Positions 8,771-17,622 of a stretch of 64,000 nucleotides of DNA are shown here, one piece after another. Below the pieces are notes generated by a model. The model worked only from the letters and a program-made list of their open reading frames with translations, did no database searches and was not told the origin of the DNA. The number at the start of each line of letters is the position of its first letter. Within the stretch, counting starts at the first letter, position 1. Source of the DNA: Amycolatopsis sp. FBCC-B4732 (GTDB taxonomy: Bacteria > Actinomycetota > Actinomycetes > Mycobacteriales > Pseudonocardiaceae); NCBI RefSeq assembly GCF_023008405.1, contig NZ_CP095376.1, positions 3,620,001-3,684,000 on the forward strand, written 5' to 3'. A program made the translations under genes and the position numbers.

Positions 8771-10071
8771 CCGCCGATGAGCTTGTTCAGCGCTGCGTTG
8801 GCGTCGGCGGTCGCCTGGTCGAGCGTCTTCTTGCCGGTCAGGTACGCGGTCAGCATGTCCTTGACCGGGTTCTGGCCGGACTCCACGTCACCCCACTTCG
8901 GGCTGGCCGGCACGGCCTTGCCGTTCGTGGAGGCCTTCGCCATCACGCTGCCCAGCGGGTCCTTGTCCAGGCCCGTGAGGTCGGTCGACGTGCCCGGCAC
9001 GACGCCGGCGGCGGCGAGCTGGCCCTGGTACTTCGCGCTGGAGAGCAGCTTGATGTACTCCTTGGCCGCGGCCACGTTCTTGCTGTTGGCCGGGATGGCC
9101 AGGTTCGAGCCGCCCAGGAAGACCGGGGCGCTCTGGCCGGCGGTCTTGCTCGGGATCGCGAAGGCACCCGTCTTGGCGGTCAGGCTCGCGTCGGTCTTCG
9201 CGGCCGTCGCCAGCTCCCACGGGAGGCCGATCATCATGGCCACCTTGCCGGCGCCGTAGACGGTGGCCTGCTGCGGCTTGGCCTCGTCCGCGTCCTTCGG
9301 CGCCTTGGTGCCGGAGGTGTCGACGAGCTTCTTGTAGAACTCGAGGCCCGCCTTCGCACCGGCGCTGTCCAGCGTCGCCTTGAAGTTCTTGCCGTCGGCC
9401 TGCGCGATGTCACCGCCGTTGTCCCAGATGAAGGACAGCAGCGAATACCAGTTCTGCCCCGGCATGTACAGCGCCTGGAAGTCGGGGTCCGAGCCGAACT
9501 TCGTCTTCAGCTTGGTGATCGCGTCGACCCACTCGTCGTTCGACGTCGGCGGCTTGGTGATGCCGGCCTGCTCGAACATGTCCTTGCGGTAGATGACCTC
9601 GCGGTTCGCCGCGTAGAACGGCACGCCGTAGGTCTTGCCGTCGTAGGTGCCCGAGTCGGCGAGGCCCTTCAGCCACTGCGCGCCGTTGAAGCTGTCCTTG
9701 TCCCCGGACAGGTCGGTCAGCACGCCTTCCTGCGCGGCGAACGCCGCGGTCTGCGTGTTGCCGATCTCGATCACGTCCGGCGGGGTGCCGCCGGCCAGGG
9801 CGGTGGTCAGCTTCTGCTGGATGCCGTCCCACTGCTGGACTTCGTACTTGACCTTGACCCCGGGGTGCGCGGCCTCGAACTCCTTGTTCAGCGCGTCGGT
9901 CAGCGTGGCGGGCGCGGAGCCCGTCATCAGCCAGACCGTGACGTCGCCGGTGATCTGCGCGGGAGCACCGCTCGACGACGCGGCGGTGTCCGATCCGCTG
10001 GAGCCCGCGCACCCTGCGGTGGCGAGCGTGAGTGCGGCGGCGCCCGCCGCCAGCTTGAGCCAGCGTTTCAC
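8767..10071 (-). CDS. Extracellular solute-binding lipoprotein of the sugar ABC importer
   Basis: 434 residues. It has a lipoprotein signal with lipobox LATAGC (Cys at residue 21) and then a family 1 solute-binding fold (KVKYEVQQWDGIQQKLTTALAGGTPPDVIEIGN, VPFYAANREVIYRKDMF). It captures oligosaccharide outside the membrane and delivers it to the two permeases encoded downstream. It is the first gene of a four-gene operon with the GH3 hexosaminidase last. The upstream region holds two palindromes (10118-10133 and 10146-10159), one a good match to the DasR-responsive element, so control by a GntR-family regulator sensing amino-sugar phosphate is likely. Confidence 0.88.
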   Translation of the reverse strand: MKRWLKLAAGAAALTLATAGCAGSSGSDTAASSSGAPAQITGDVTVWLMTGSAPATLTDALNKEFEAAHPGVKVKYEVQQWDGIQQKLTTALAGGTPPDVIEIGNTQTAAFAAQEGVLTDLSGDKDSFNGAQWLKGLADSGTYDGKTYGVPFYAANREVIYRKDMFEQAGITKPPTSNDEWVDAITKLKTKFGSDPDFQALYMPGQNWYSLLSFIWDNGGDIAQADGKNFKATLDSAGAKAGLEFYKKLVDTSGTKAPKDADEAKPQQATVYGAGKVAMMIGLPWELATAAKTDASLTAKTGAFAIPSKTAGQSAPVFLGGSNLAIPANSKNVAAAKEYIKLLSSAKYQGQLAAAGVVPGTSTDLTGLDKDPLGSVMAKASTNGKAVPASPKWGDVESGQNPVKDMLTAYLTGKKTLDQATADANAALNKLIGG

Positions 10072-10117
10072 TCGATGCCGTCCTTTCGATACCCGGCCGC
10101 CACGGCCAGGCTCCCCA

Positions 10118-10133
10118 AATGGTGTAGACCAAT
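10118..10133. promoter_or_regulatory. DasR-responsive-element-like (dre) operator
   Basis: AATGGTGTAGACCAAT: near-palindromic 16-mer differing at few positions from the Streptomyces dre consensus ACTGGTCTAGACCACT. It is centred about 55 bp upstream of the solute-binding-protein start. DasR represses GlcNAc/chitin uptake genes, matching the operon content. The regulator itself is not in this window. Confidence 0.7.
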
Positions 10134-10145
10134 GTTGGGGTTAGA

Positions 10146-10159
10146 GTGGTACGTACCAC
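10146..10159. promoter_or_regulatory. Perfect 14-bp palindrome next to the dre site
   Basis: GTGGTACGTACCAC, fully self-complementary, 12 bp beyond the dre-like site on the promoter-distal side. It shares the TGGT...ACCA outer bases of GntR-type operators. It may be a second site for the same or another GntR regulator. Inference from symmetry and position. Confidence 0.5.
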
Positions 10160-10903
10160 AGGCCCTGTCAAGGCGGTTGCCGGAACGTTGTAAACCCACC
10201 GGGCACTCTGACTCGGAGTAGTCGCCCGGTCACCCGGTCGCCGCTTCCGGTGGGGGAAGTCGTCCGGATAGGAAGGTGTCCGGGCCGTTTTTCACCGCGA
10301 GGGAGCCGGAATCTCGCAGCCGGCGGTTCGAGGGCACGACGAAAGCCGCTCCGGGCAAGAACTCCCGGGGCGGTGGTTGCGGCGAAGCCGGCGTTTTCGC
10401 CGGTGGCGCCGCATGTCAGGCGGCGCGGGCCGCCTCCCCTTCGAGCGCGTCGGAGGGGTGCAGCATCCGCGCCGATCAGGCTCGGCGCCGGTGACGAGCA
10501 GCCCGGCCGGCAGTGCGAGCGGCCGTCTCCGTCGGCGTGGCGTGCACGAGCCCGTCGGCGCGCTCTACGGCCGTCAGGTCGTCGGTCTCTGCCCGGGTCG
10601 GGCCGGAGCGTTTCCGCAGGTCGCCGACCAGCCGTGCGCTCCGGCGAGAGTTCGTCGAGGTGCGGCAGGATCGGCTCCACGTTCACTGGCAAACGACCCA
10701 AAGCCACGACAGTCTCCACAAATGTACGAACTGGTTAGTTCTTCCTACAGCGATCAGCGCACCGCAGAAGGGCCGGGCTCGCGCGGGGTCCCGGGACGTC
10801 ATGAACGACTCGTTCATGACGTCGGACGCGGTGAACGACTCGTTCATGACGTCCGAGCGGACCGGGACAGCGAGGAGACCGCGACTCCGTCCACTGTGGA
10901 CGA
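10160..10903. other. 744-bp stretch without a convincing intact gene
   Basis: No reading frame here has a credible protein. On the minus strand a short frame starts at 10719 (GTG; METVVALGRLPVNVEPILPH...). After about 28 codons a one-base shift would continue it with plausible residues (ARLVGDLRKRSG...) to a stop near 10490. It may be a frameshifted remnant of a small gene, but I cannot name a family. The region also holds a 6-bp hairpin with a TTTT loop (10387-10402), two TGAACGACTCGTTCA-type palindromes (10795-10853) and one TCCACWGTGGA copy (10890-10900). Confidence 0.4.
10795..10853. repeat. Tandem pair of TGAACGACTCGTTCA-type palindromes
   Basis: First copy 10795-10823: perfect 14-bp arms (GACGTCATGAACGA / TCGTTCATGACGTC) around one central C. 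Second copy 10831-10853: a shorter 7-bp-arm version with the same core. Related palindromes occur at 33495-33531 and 36201-36265, so this is a dispersed intergenic repeat family. It could act as a terminator or transcript stabiliser. Confidence 0.7.
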
Positions 10904-11673
10904 CTAGAACGGCACGCCGAGGCCGCCGGCGGCGCGGAGCAGGTCACGGGCGTGGGTCACCGTGGAGCGCGCGGACCCGCCGTGCACGACCTCCCGGTCG
11001 ACCTCGTCCAGGGCGTCGTGCACGGCGTCTTTCGCCGCCGGTGGCAGGCGGGCCGCGTCGAGTTCGGTGCGGACCAGCTTGGTGACGTGGCGGGCGTCGA
11101 GGCCGCGGTGGATCTCCTGGTGTCCACCGTGGACGGTGTTGATGTCGCCGTGGACCGCGTCGGTGATCGTTCCGGCCCGGACTCGCCGTGGAAGTGGATC
11201 CCGTCCATCCAGCGCCTCCCGTTCCGGCGCCGCTCGCACGCCGCCCTGGCCATGACCATCCCGATCAGCACCACGACACCACCCAGCCCGAACAGCGCGA
11301 AGCCGACCGCGCCGAGCGGAACGCCGTCGAAGACCTCCGGGCCGAGCAGCGGCGGCGGCGAGCCGAACGACCCGGACGAGACCGAGTCGGAGCCCGCTTT
11401 GACGAACCGGAAGATCACCGACACCCAGATGCCGAACCCGGCCAGGATCATCAGCAGCCCGAGCACCATCACCACCCGGCCGGCGCCCTTCCCGGTGGCC
11501 AGCAGGGTGATCGCTTCGCCTTCGGGCGTGGTGAACTCGTAGTTGTGGTGCTGCCGGTGGTCGTAGCTGGTGTCGACGTCGCGCCCGGCGTTGGTGATCG
11601 TCCCGGCCGAGACGTCCCCGAAGGAAACCCCCGCCGGAGGACGACCGCTCCCACGTCCGCGTCTGCCGCGCAC
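10904..11673 (-). pseudogene. Small membrane protein, apparently frameshifted near its 3' end
   Basis: One frame gives a protein beginning around GVSFGDVSAGTITNAGRDVD, with EAITLLATG and two strong membrane helices (VVMVLGLLMILAGFGIWVSVIF and GAVGFALFGLGGVVVLIGMVM), reaching WMDGIHFHGESG near 11180. There the convincing coding pattern jumps to another frame (GTITDAVHGDINTVHGG...RHVTKLVRTELDAA...DALDEV) that ends in a TAG at 10904. A single missing base between the two explains this. The start is uncertain: GTG at 11673 has GGGAGG a few bases upstream. I do not recognise a family; the C-terminal part is soluble and helical. The frameshift may be a true mutation or a sequencing error. Confidence 0.55.
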
Positions 11674-11929
11674 CGCCCTCCCCGTCGGAGGTGGTCCTGG
11701 CGCGGGGCCAGCCGCCGGCCGTTCACCCAGGTGCCGTTGCGCGAGCCGGCGTCGGCGACCCAGGTGCCGCGCCCGTCGCGGCGGATCCAGGCGTGCGCAG
11801 CGACACCTGGTCCGAAGGCAACCGCAGGTCCGCGTCAGGCCCGCGCCCGACCAGCCACGAACCCCGGCGCACCGCCGGCCGCGCCCCGGACCCGCCGAGC
11901 GTTTCGATCCTCGCCTCGGCCACCGGCAC
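11640..11929 (-). pseudogene. FHA-domain protein fragment with an internal frameshift
   Basis: From ATG 11929 the frame reads MPVAEARIETLGGSG...GSWLVGRGPDADLRLPSDQVS, the first half of a forkhead-associated (phosphothreonine-binding) domain. The other half (AHAWIRRDG, WVADAGSRNGTWVNGRRL), including the diagnostic GSRNGTWVNG strand-turn, continues in a different frame from about 11812. One base appears missing in the Ser-(x)-x-His part of the motif, where VSRAHA-like residues are expected. FHA proteins recognise Ser/Thr-kinase substrates. The downstream end merges with the start of the next membrane-protein remnant, so an original single FHA-membrane fusion is possible. Confidence 0.6.
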
Positions 11930-12008
11930 TCCTCCCGCACGGCTCTCCGCCTTTCGAGGAAGAGCCGTGCGGCGGGTGCGGGGATATCCGGCGGACGGGT
12001 GAACCCGG

Positions 12009-14111
12009 TCAGACCTTCGGTGCCGGGCTGTCCGGGGTCTTCACCCGCTCCAGCAGGAGCTGGGCCACGTCGCGGACGTCGACGTTCTGCGCCTTCTGCT
12101 CGCTCTGGCGCTGGACCAGGCCGTCGGTGAGCATCACGCGGCAGAACGGGCAGCCGGTCACGATGGTTTCCGCGTCGGTCGCGATCGCTTCGTCCACGCG
12201 CTCGAGGTTGATGCGCTTGCCGATCTGCTCCTCCATCCACATGCGCGCGCCGCCCGCGCCGCAGCAGAGGGCGCGGTCGGCGTGCCGCGGCATCTCCGTG
12301 AGCTGGGCGCCCGCCGCGCCGACCAGGTCGCGCGGCGGGGTGTAGACCTTGTTGTGGCGGCCCAGGTAGCAGGGGTCGTGGTAGGTGACGCGCGGGCCGT
12401 CCTCGACGCCCTTCACCGGGGTCAGCTGCCCGCCGCGGACGAGGCGGTTGAGCAGCTGCGTGTGGTGCACGACCTCGTAGTGCCCGTACAGCTGCGGGTA
12501 CTCGCGGCTGAGCGTGTTGAGGCAGTGCGGGCACGTCGTGACGATCTTGCGCAGCCGCGGTTCGCGGCCTTCGAACACGGCGTTGAGCGTCTCGGCCGTC
12601 TGCTGGGCCATCATCTGGAACAGGAACTCGTTGCCCGCGCGCCGCGCCGGGTCGCCGGTGCACGACTCCTCGTTGCCGAGCACGACGTAGTTCACGCCGG
12701 CGATGTTCAGCAGCTCGGCCGTCGCGCGGACGGTCTTGCGCGCCTGGTCGTCGAACGCGCCCGCGCAGCCGACCCAGAAGACGTACTCGACGTCCTCCCC
12801 CAGCTCGCCGTCGAACACCGGGACGTCGAAGGGGAGGTCTTTCGTCCAGGCGAGCCGCTCGGAGTTGTTCTGGCCCCAGGGGTTGCCCTTGGTCTCCAGG
12901 TTCTTGAACAGCCCGCCCAGCTCGGTCGGGAACGCCGATTCGATCATCACCTGGTAGCGGCGCATGTCGACGATGTGGTCGACGTGCTCGATGTCCACCG
13001 GGCACTGCTCGACGCACGCGCCGCAGGTGGTGCACGACCAGAGGACGTCGGGGTCGATGACGCCGCCGTCGGCCTCCGGGCCGACCAGCGGGCGCGCCTC
13101 CTCGTGCTCGGTGCCGGCGAGGATGTAGGGCGCCTCCTCGAAGAGGTTGTCGCGCAGGTTCATGATGACGAGCTTGGGCGACAACGGCTTCCCGGTGTTC
13201 CACGCCGGGCACTGCGACTGGCAGCGGCCGCATTCGGTGCACGTGGCGAAGTCGAGCATGCCCTTCCACGTGAAGTCGCCGATCTTGCCGCGGCCGAACG
13301 TGTCGTCCTCGCCCGGGTCCTCGAAGTCGATCGCGACGCCGCCGGACTCCATCGGCAGCAGCGGGCCGAGCGCGTCCGGCAGCCGCTTCGCCGAGACGTT
13401 GATCGGCGCGACGAAGATGTGCAGGTGCTTGGAGTAGAGCACGATCGACAGGAACACGAGCATGACGCCGATGTGCAGCAGCAGGCCGACGGTCTCGAGC
13501 ACTTCGGTCGTCGAGTGCCCGAGCGGCTCGAGCAGGTTCCCGACGCCGAGGGAGACGTACGCGCCGTTGTCGTAGGGGAAGTTCCCGGACGCCGAAGAGG
13601 CGCCGCGGAAGAAGAACATCGTCCAGACGACGTTGAAGATCATGATCAGGATCAGCCAGGCGCCGCTGGTGTGCGAGCCGTAGAAGCGCGACGCGCGATC
13701 CTTGCGCGCGGGGGCGTTCTTGATCCGGATGATCGTGAACACGCCCAGCGAGACGGCCACGGCGACGGCGATGAAGTCCTGGAGGAAGCCCAGCACCGCC
13801 CAGTGGCCGATCCACGGGATCGCGAACCGCTCGTCGAACAGGGCGCCGTAGGCCTCCAGGTACACCGAGGCCAGGATCACGAAGCCCCAGAACGTGAAGA
13901 AGTGCGCGGCGCCGGGCACCGACCACTTGAGCAGCTTGCGCTGGCCGAACACCTCGCGCACCTGCGCGAGGAGGCGGGCGCCCAGTTCGTTCGACCGCTT
14001 CGCGTCGGGCTGGCCCGCCTTGATCAGCTGGTACAGGAAAGCCACTCGCTTGCCGGCGACGGCGAGGCCGACGACGGTCATGAGCAGACCGAGGATGAGA
14101 CGAACGAGCAC
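12009..14111 (-). CDS. Membrane-bound Fe-S oxidoreductase (FadF/heterodisulfide-reductase-like)
   Basis: 700 residues. The N-terminal 240 residues hold about five to six membrane helices of the NarI/DUF3390 type. Then come two 4Fe-4S motifs (CTECGRCQSQCP near residue 294 and CTTCGACVEQCP near 365) and two cysteine-rich CCG domains (CPHCLNTL ~530, DPCYLGRHN ~577, CCGAGGARMW ~613). This order is that of FadF-type proteins of actinobacteria and bacilli, thought to pass electrons from ETF/acyl-CoA dehydrogenases or other donors to the quinone pool. No etf gene is adjacent. The ATG at 14111 is followed directly by the first membrane helix. It is separated by 31 bp from the upstream Cys-rich gene. 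Confidence 0.85.
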   Translation of the reverse strand: MLVRLILGLLMTVVGLAVAGKRVAFLYQLIKAGQPDAKRSNELGARLLAQVREVFGQRKLLKWSVPGAAHFFTFWGFVILASVYLEAYGALFDERFAIPWIGHWAVLGFLQDFIAVAVAVSLGVFTIIRIKNAPARKDRASRFYGSHTSGAWLILIMIFNVVWTMFFFRGASSASGNFPYDNGAYVSLGVGNLLEPLGHSTTEVLETVGLLLHIGVMLVFLSIVLYSKHLHIFVAPINVSAKRLPDALGPLLPMESGGVAIDFEDPGEDDTFGRGKIGDFTWKGMLDFATCTECGRCQSQCPAWNTGKPLSPKLVIMNLRDNLFEEAPYILAGTEHEEARPLVGPEADGGVIDPDVLWSCTTCGACVEQCPVDIEHVDHIVDMRRYQVMIESAFPTELGGLFKNLETKGNPWGQNNSERLAWTKDLPFDVPVFDGELGEDVEYVFWVGCAGAFDDQARKTVRATAELLNIAGVNYVVLGNEESCTGDPARRAGNEFLFQMMAQQTAETLNAVFEGREPRLRKIVTTCPHCLNTLSREYPQLYGHYEVVHHTQLLNRLVRGGQLTPVKGVEDGPRVTYHDPCYLGRHNKVYTPPRDLVGAAGAQLTEMPRHADRALCCGAGGARMWMEEQIGKRINLERVDEAIATDAETIVTGCPFCRVMLTDGLVQRQSEQKAQNVDVRDVAQLLLERVKTPDSPAPKV

Positions 14112-14136
14112 GAGTCCTCCGCGTCGTGATGGAAGG

Positions 14137-14157
14137 ACCGGCTCAGTGCGAGCCGGT
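14137..14157 (-). terminator. Hairpin at the end of the Cys-rich gene
   Basis: 8-bp perfect stem ACCGGCTC/GAGCCGGT (14137-14144 with 14150-14157) and a 5-nt loop that contains the stop codon of the minus-strand gene ending at 14143. It could attenuate read-through into the Fe-S oxidoreductase gene. Confidence 0.45.
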
Positions 14158-14562
14158 GTAGTACCGGCACGCCTTGCACGCGTACCGCATCTTCGCGACC
14201 CGCCAGTGTTTCCGGTACAAGTCGAGGTCGGCCGAGCGGCGGACGCCGAGGCGCTGGTAGCGCCCGGGCCGCCGCCGTCCGGTTTCGTACTGCTCGGTCG
14301 CGCGGCCGAGGTGGGCGCGCCGCAGCACGCACCCCCGCGTCCGGCAGCGGCCGAGCGCGCCGCGGCAGAAGCGGTGCAGCAGCACGAGGTCGCCGGTCAC
14401 TTCTTCGACCACGCCGTAGCCGGGGTGGTCGCCCGGTCCGGTGAGCCGCACCGGCAGCCCGCAGTACGCGCATGTGAGCGTGCACGGAAGGCAACCGGAG
14501 AGGTGCCGGATCCGCAGTTCGCGCCGGTCTTCGGAGCCAGGTCCTCGGACGCGCGACGCCAT
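14143..14562 (-). CDS. Uncharacterised small Cys-rich protein (possible zinc binding)
   Basis: 139 residues from ATG 14562, which has GGGAGG 5 bp upstream. It carries paired cysteines (CTLTCAYCG near residue 30; later CRGALGRCRTRGC; CKACRYY at the end) that could bind zinc, and a basic, Arg-rich middle. No membrane segment or known catalytic motif is seen and I do not recognise the family. A longer start (GTG or ATG up to 14595) is possible but lacks a good ribosome site. It lies upstream of, and in the same direction as, the Fe-S oxidoreductase gene. The divergent side toward the nitroreductase is 221 bp with no clear structure. Confidence 0.55.
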   Translation of the reverse strand: MASRVRGPGSEDRRELRIRHLSGCLPCTLTCAYCGLPVRLTGPGDHPGYGVVEEVTGDLVLLHRFCRGALGRCRTRGCVLRRAHLGRATEQYETGRRRPGRYQRLGVRRSADLDLYRKHWRVAKMRYACKACRYYTGSH

Positions 14563-14783
14563 AGAGCCTCCCGGAACGACTGTGACCGGCACCACTGCCT
14601 GCTACTGGAGGGTAATGAGGAGATCACTTCGCGCGACAGGACCGAACAGCCTAGTTACCCTGGGCTGTCCGGCGTAAAAATCGAGGAAAGGCAGACCTTA
14701 CTGTCCGTAGAACGGACGCTTCACACCGCGGATCGTACGTTTGGCCCTGCTGCGGCGAGCGTGTCGCCCGCCACAATCCGGGC

Positions 14784-15446
14784 ATGACCTACCACCCGGT
14801 CCCCTACCGGCCCGCCCGGTTGCCCGACGACGAAGCCCTCGCCCAGGCCGCCGCGCTGCGGCAGCGGATGGAGGCCCGGCGCTCGGTCCGGATGTTCTCC
14901 GCCGACCCGGTCCCCGAGCGCGCGGTGCTGGACGCGATCGCGGTGGCGTCCACGGCGCCGAGCGGGGCGCACCAGCAGCCGTGGACGTTCGTCCTCGTCA
15001 CCGACCCCGACGTCCGCCGCCGCCTCCGCGAAGCCGCGGAAGAGGAGGAGCGGATCTCCTACGACGGCCGCCTCGGCGAGGCGTGGCTCGACGCGCTGCG
15101 GCCGCTCGGCACGGACGCGGTGAAGCCGCACCTGACCGACGCGCCGTACCTGATCGTCGTGTTCCAGCAACGCTTCGCCCTCGACGACGACGGCGGCGTC
15201 CGCAAGCACTACTACGTCGACGAGTCGGTGGGCATCGCGGTCGGCATGCTGCTGACGGCGCTGCAGGTGGCCGGCCTGGCGGCGCTGACGCACACGCCGT
15301 CCCCGATGCGCTTCCTCGGCGAGCTGCTCGGCCGCCCCCGCAACGAGAAGGCGTTCGCGGTGATCCCGGTCGGCTACCCGGCCGACGATTGCGTGGTCCC
15401 GGACCTGCGGCGCAAGCCCCTGGACGAGGTGCTGGTGCGGATCTAG
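14784..15446 (+). CDS. Nitroreductase-family flavoprotein
   Basis: 220 residues with the nitroreductase/BluB-like FMN-binding pattern: RRSVRMFSADPVPE (Arg-rich phosphate-binding start), APSGAHQQPWTFVLV (flavin-contacting SxxxxQPW) and VGIAVGMLLTALQVAGLAAL plus PVGYPADD near the end. It most resembles the iodotyrosine-deiodinase/BluB-like subgroup, in which FMN catalyses NAD(P)H-dependent reduction of small aromatic or nitro compounds. The substrate cannot be told. Its stop overlaps the convergent GGDEF gene by 4 bp. The ATG at 14784 opens shortly after a promoter-size gap. Confidence 0.85.
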   Translation: MTYHPVPYRPARLPDDEALAQAAALRQRMEARRSVRMFSADPVPERAVLDAIAVASTAPSGAHQQPWTFVLVTDPDVRRRLREAAEEEERISYDGRLGEAWLDALRPLGTDAVKPHLTDAPYLIVVFQQRFALDDDGGVRKHYYVDESVGIAVGMLLTALQVAGLAALTHTPSPMRFLGELLGRPRNEKAFAVIPVGYPADDCVVPDLRRKPLDEVLVRI

Positions 15447-17563
15447 AGGCCGGTCGGCCCGGTGAACGCCGGGCCGGACAGCCGGTCCACGCCGCGGTCT
15501 CGCCACCACTGGGCCTGGTCGGCGTTCTCCACCCCGGCTACGGCGACCTCCGCGCCGGCCTGGTGGACCGCCTCGATCAAGGCCGTCAGCGAAGGCTCGA
15601 CCAGCGGGTGCGTACGGCGCTCCACCAAGCCCGACGCGAGACGGACCGTCCGGGCCGGGAACTCCGCCAGGCAGGTCGCGTCGCCGACGTCGTGCAGCTC
15701 CGCCCGGACGCCGATCTCGGCCAGCACCTTGAGGTTGTCGGCCGCGTCGCCGGAATCCGCCAGCAACGCCGCCGCCGGGAAGCCAGGGCGGATGGCGGCC
15801 GGGGCCAGGCCGGTCGATTCCAGGACGCCGCGGATCTCGCCGACCAGTTCGGGGTCGGCCGCTTGCTGCGGCGTCAGCTCGACGGTGAGCGGGAGCTCGC
15901 TCCCGGATTCGAGCAGCCGCTCGGCCGCCGTGCGCAGGAGCCACGCGCCCAGCGGGAGGGCCAGCCCGGTCGCCGCCGCCAGGCCCACGCACGTGTCGTG
16001 CGCCAGCACGCCTTCGGCCGGGTGGTTCCACCGCAGCCGGGCCTCGACGCCGCGGGCGGAGCCGTCGGCCGCGGACACCAGCGTGCGGTAGCAGACCTCG
16101 ATCTCGCCGTTCTCCCAGGCGCCCGCCATCCCCGCGGCCACGCCGAAGTCGTGGCGGTCGCGCCGGTCCAGTTCGCGGTCGAACAGGCCCCACTGGCTGC
16201 CCGTGCGCTGCACGCGGCGCAGCGTCAGGTCCGACGCGTGCAGCAGTTCCACCGGCGTCACGTCGCGCGGCGGGCGGTGGACCACGCCGATCGCGGCCGC
16301 CACCGCCACCCCGCGCTGCCCGTCGACGTACTCCGGCTCCGCGAGGTCGTGGGTGATGCGGCGGACCAGCGTCAGCACGCCCGGCGTCTCCGCCCCGTTC
16401 TGCACCAGCACGCCGAACTCGTCGCCGCCGAGCCGGGCGACGAGCGCCTCCTCGCCGTCGAAGATCGTCTTGAGCTTCGCCGCGACCCCGCGCAGCACGC
16501 GGTCGCCGAGCTCCTGGCCGAGGCCGCCGTTGATCCGGGAAAAGCCGTCGAGGTCGAGGTGGAACAGCGTGACGCCGCGCGCCGGGTCGGCGTCGCGCAG
16601 CAGGGTTTCCAGGCGGGTGCTGAAGAACTGGCGGTTCGGCAGCCCGGTGAGGACGTCGTGCAGGGCTTGGTGGGACAGCCGCCGCTGCAGCAGCGAGACC
16701 TCGGTGTCGTCGTCGACGATCGTGAGCAGCTGCCTCGGCTTGCCGAGGGCGTCCCGGATCACCGACGCGGCGAACGTGGCCCACATCGGTTCGCCGTCCT
16801 TGCCGACCAGCCGCCGCCCGGTGCGCAGCCGGTGCAGCTTGCCCGCCACCAGCTCGCGGTAGGCGTCCCGCAGCTGCTCGACGTCCTCCGGGTGCACCAG
16901 GTCGAACAGGCTCAGCGCGCCGATCTCGGCCGGCGTGCGGTTGAGCGTCTTGGCGAGTGCCGCGTTGGCCCGCAGCACGCGGCCGTCCAGCTCGGTGAGC
17001 GCGACGCCGCTGGCCGAGCCGGCGAACACCTCCTCGAACTGCGCGCGCGTGATGACCTGCTTCTGGCGCGTCTCCTGCTCCACCTTCAGCAACGCGCGGC
17101 TCAAGCCTTCCTGGCGCTTCTGGATGTCCTCGCGCTGCATCTCGCCGTAGCCGGAGCTGAGCGCGCCGAGCACCAGCACCACCCGTTCGGCGAGCCCGTC
17201 GACGCGGTGCAGTTCCGGCTCGCGCAGCAGCGCCCTGCCGAGCACCTCCAGGCTGCGGCGCAGGCTGTCCGTGCCGACGCAGCGCAGTTCGACGAGCCGG
17301 CCGCCCGCGGCCGCGGCCGCGGCGAGGTCGGGCGGGTCGGCGGCGACGGCGTCGAACAGCGTCGTGACGAGGAGGCCCAGCTCGCGCTCGATCTCCTCGG
17401 GCGTGTGCGGCAGGTACGCCGTGGTGCTGATCAAGTAGCCCCACTTGCGCGCGAGCGTGCCGAGCCGCCGCGCCGCTCGTTCGGCGGACGGCTTCTGCCG
17501 CGGGTGATCACCACGGGGTTGGGGAGCAGTCACCTCAGCCTGTCCTGGGTTCGACGGACGCAC
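15443..17563 (-). CDS. PAS-GGDEF protein with a degenerate EAL domain
   Basis: 706 residues: a helical N-terminal region, a PAS domain (about 170-290; FEEVFAGSASGVALTELDGRVLRAN), a GGDEF domain with intact RLGGDEFGV (~379), and an EAL-like C-terminal domain starting at GVEARLRWNHP (~508). The GGDEF part keeps what is needed for cyclic-di-GMP synthesis. The EAL part has lost the ExLxR motif (EAR), has HDVGD where catalytic enzymes have DDFGT-like acids, and lacks the usual late lysine and QG motifs. It is probably inactive as a phosphodiesterase and may bind ligand. The start is uncertain: GTG 17563 has no clear ribosome site and a GTG about 12 codons downstream is possible. Confidence 0.82.
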   Translation of the reverse strand: MRPSNPGQAEVTAPQPRGDHPRQKPSAERAARRLGTLARKWGYLISTTAYLPHTPEEIERELGLLVTTLFDAVAADPPDLAAAAAAGGRLVELRCVGTDSLRRSLEVLGRALLREPELHRVDGLAERVVLVLGALSSGYGEMQREDIQKRQEGLSRALLKVEQETRQKQVITRAQFEEVFAGSASGVALTELDGRVLRANAALAKTLNRTPAEIGALSLFDLVHPEDVEQLRDAYRELVAGKLHRLRTGRRLVGKDGEPMWATFAASVIRDALGKPRQLLTIVDDDTEVSLLQRRLSHQALHDVLTGLPNRQFFSTRLETLLRDADPARGVTLFHLDLDGFSRINGGLGQELGDRVLRGVAAKLKTIFDGEEALVARLGGDEFGVLVQNGAETPGVLTLVRRITHDLAEPEYVDGQRGVAVAAAIGVVHRPPRDVTPVELLHASDLTLRRVQRTGSQWGLFDRELDRRDRHDFGVAAGMAGAWENGEIEVCYRTLVSAADGSARGVEARLRWNHPAEGVLAHDTCVGLAAATGLALPLGAWLLRTAAERLLESGSELPLTVELTPQQAADPELVGEIRGVLESTGLAPAAIRPGFPAAALLADSGDAADNLKVLAEIGVRAELHDVGDATCLAEFPARTVRLASGLVERRTHPLVEPSLTALIEAVHQAGAEVAVAGVENADQAQWWRDRGVDRLSGPAFTGPTGL

Positions 17564-17622
17564 TCCGGTCGGTGGGCCGATTTATCTTGGCGCGAAAAGG
17601 CGTCCGGCGCACGAAACAGCAT

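Noticed and set aside
10168..10719. 183-codon minus-strand frame downstream of the sugar operon promoter
   Set aside because: After about 28 plausible residues the composition becomes Arg-rich shadow. A frameshift would give a short remnant at best, so I list it only in the gap description.
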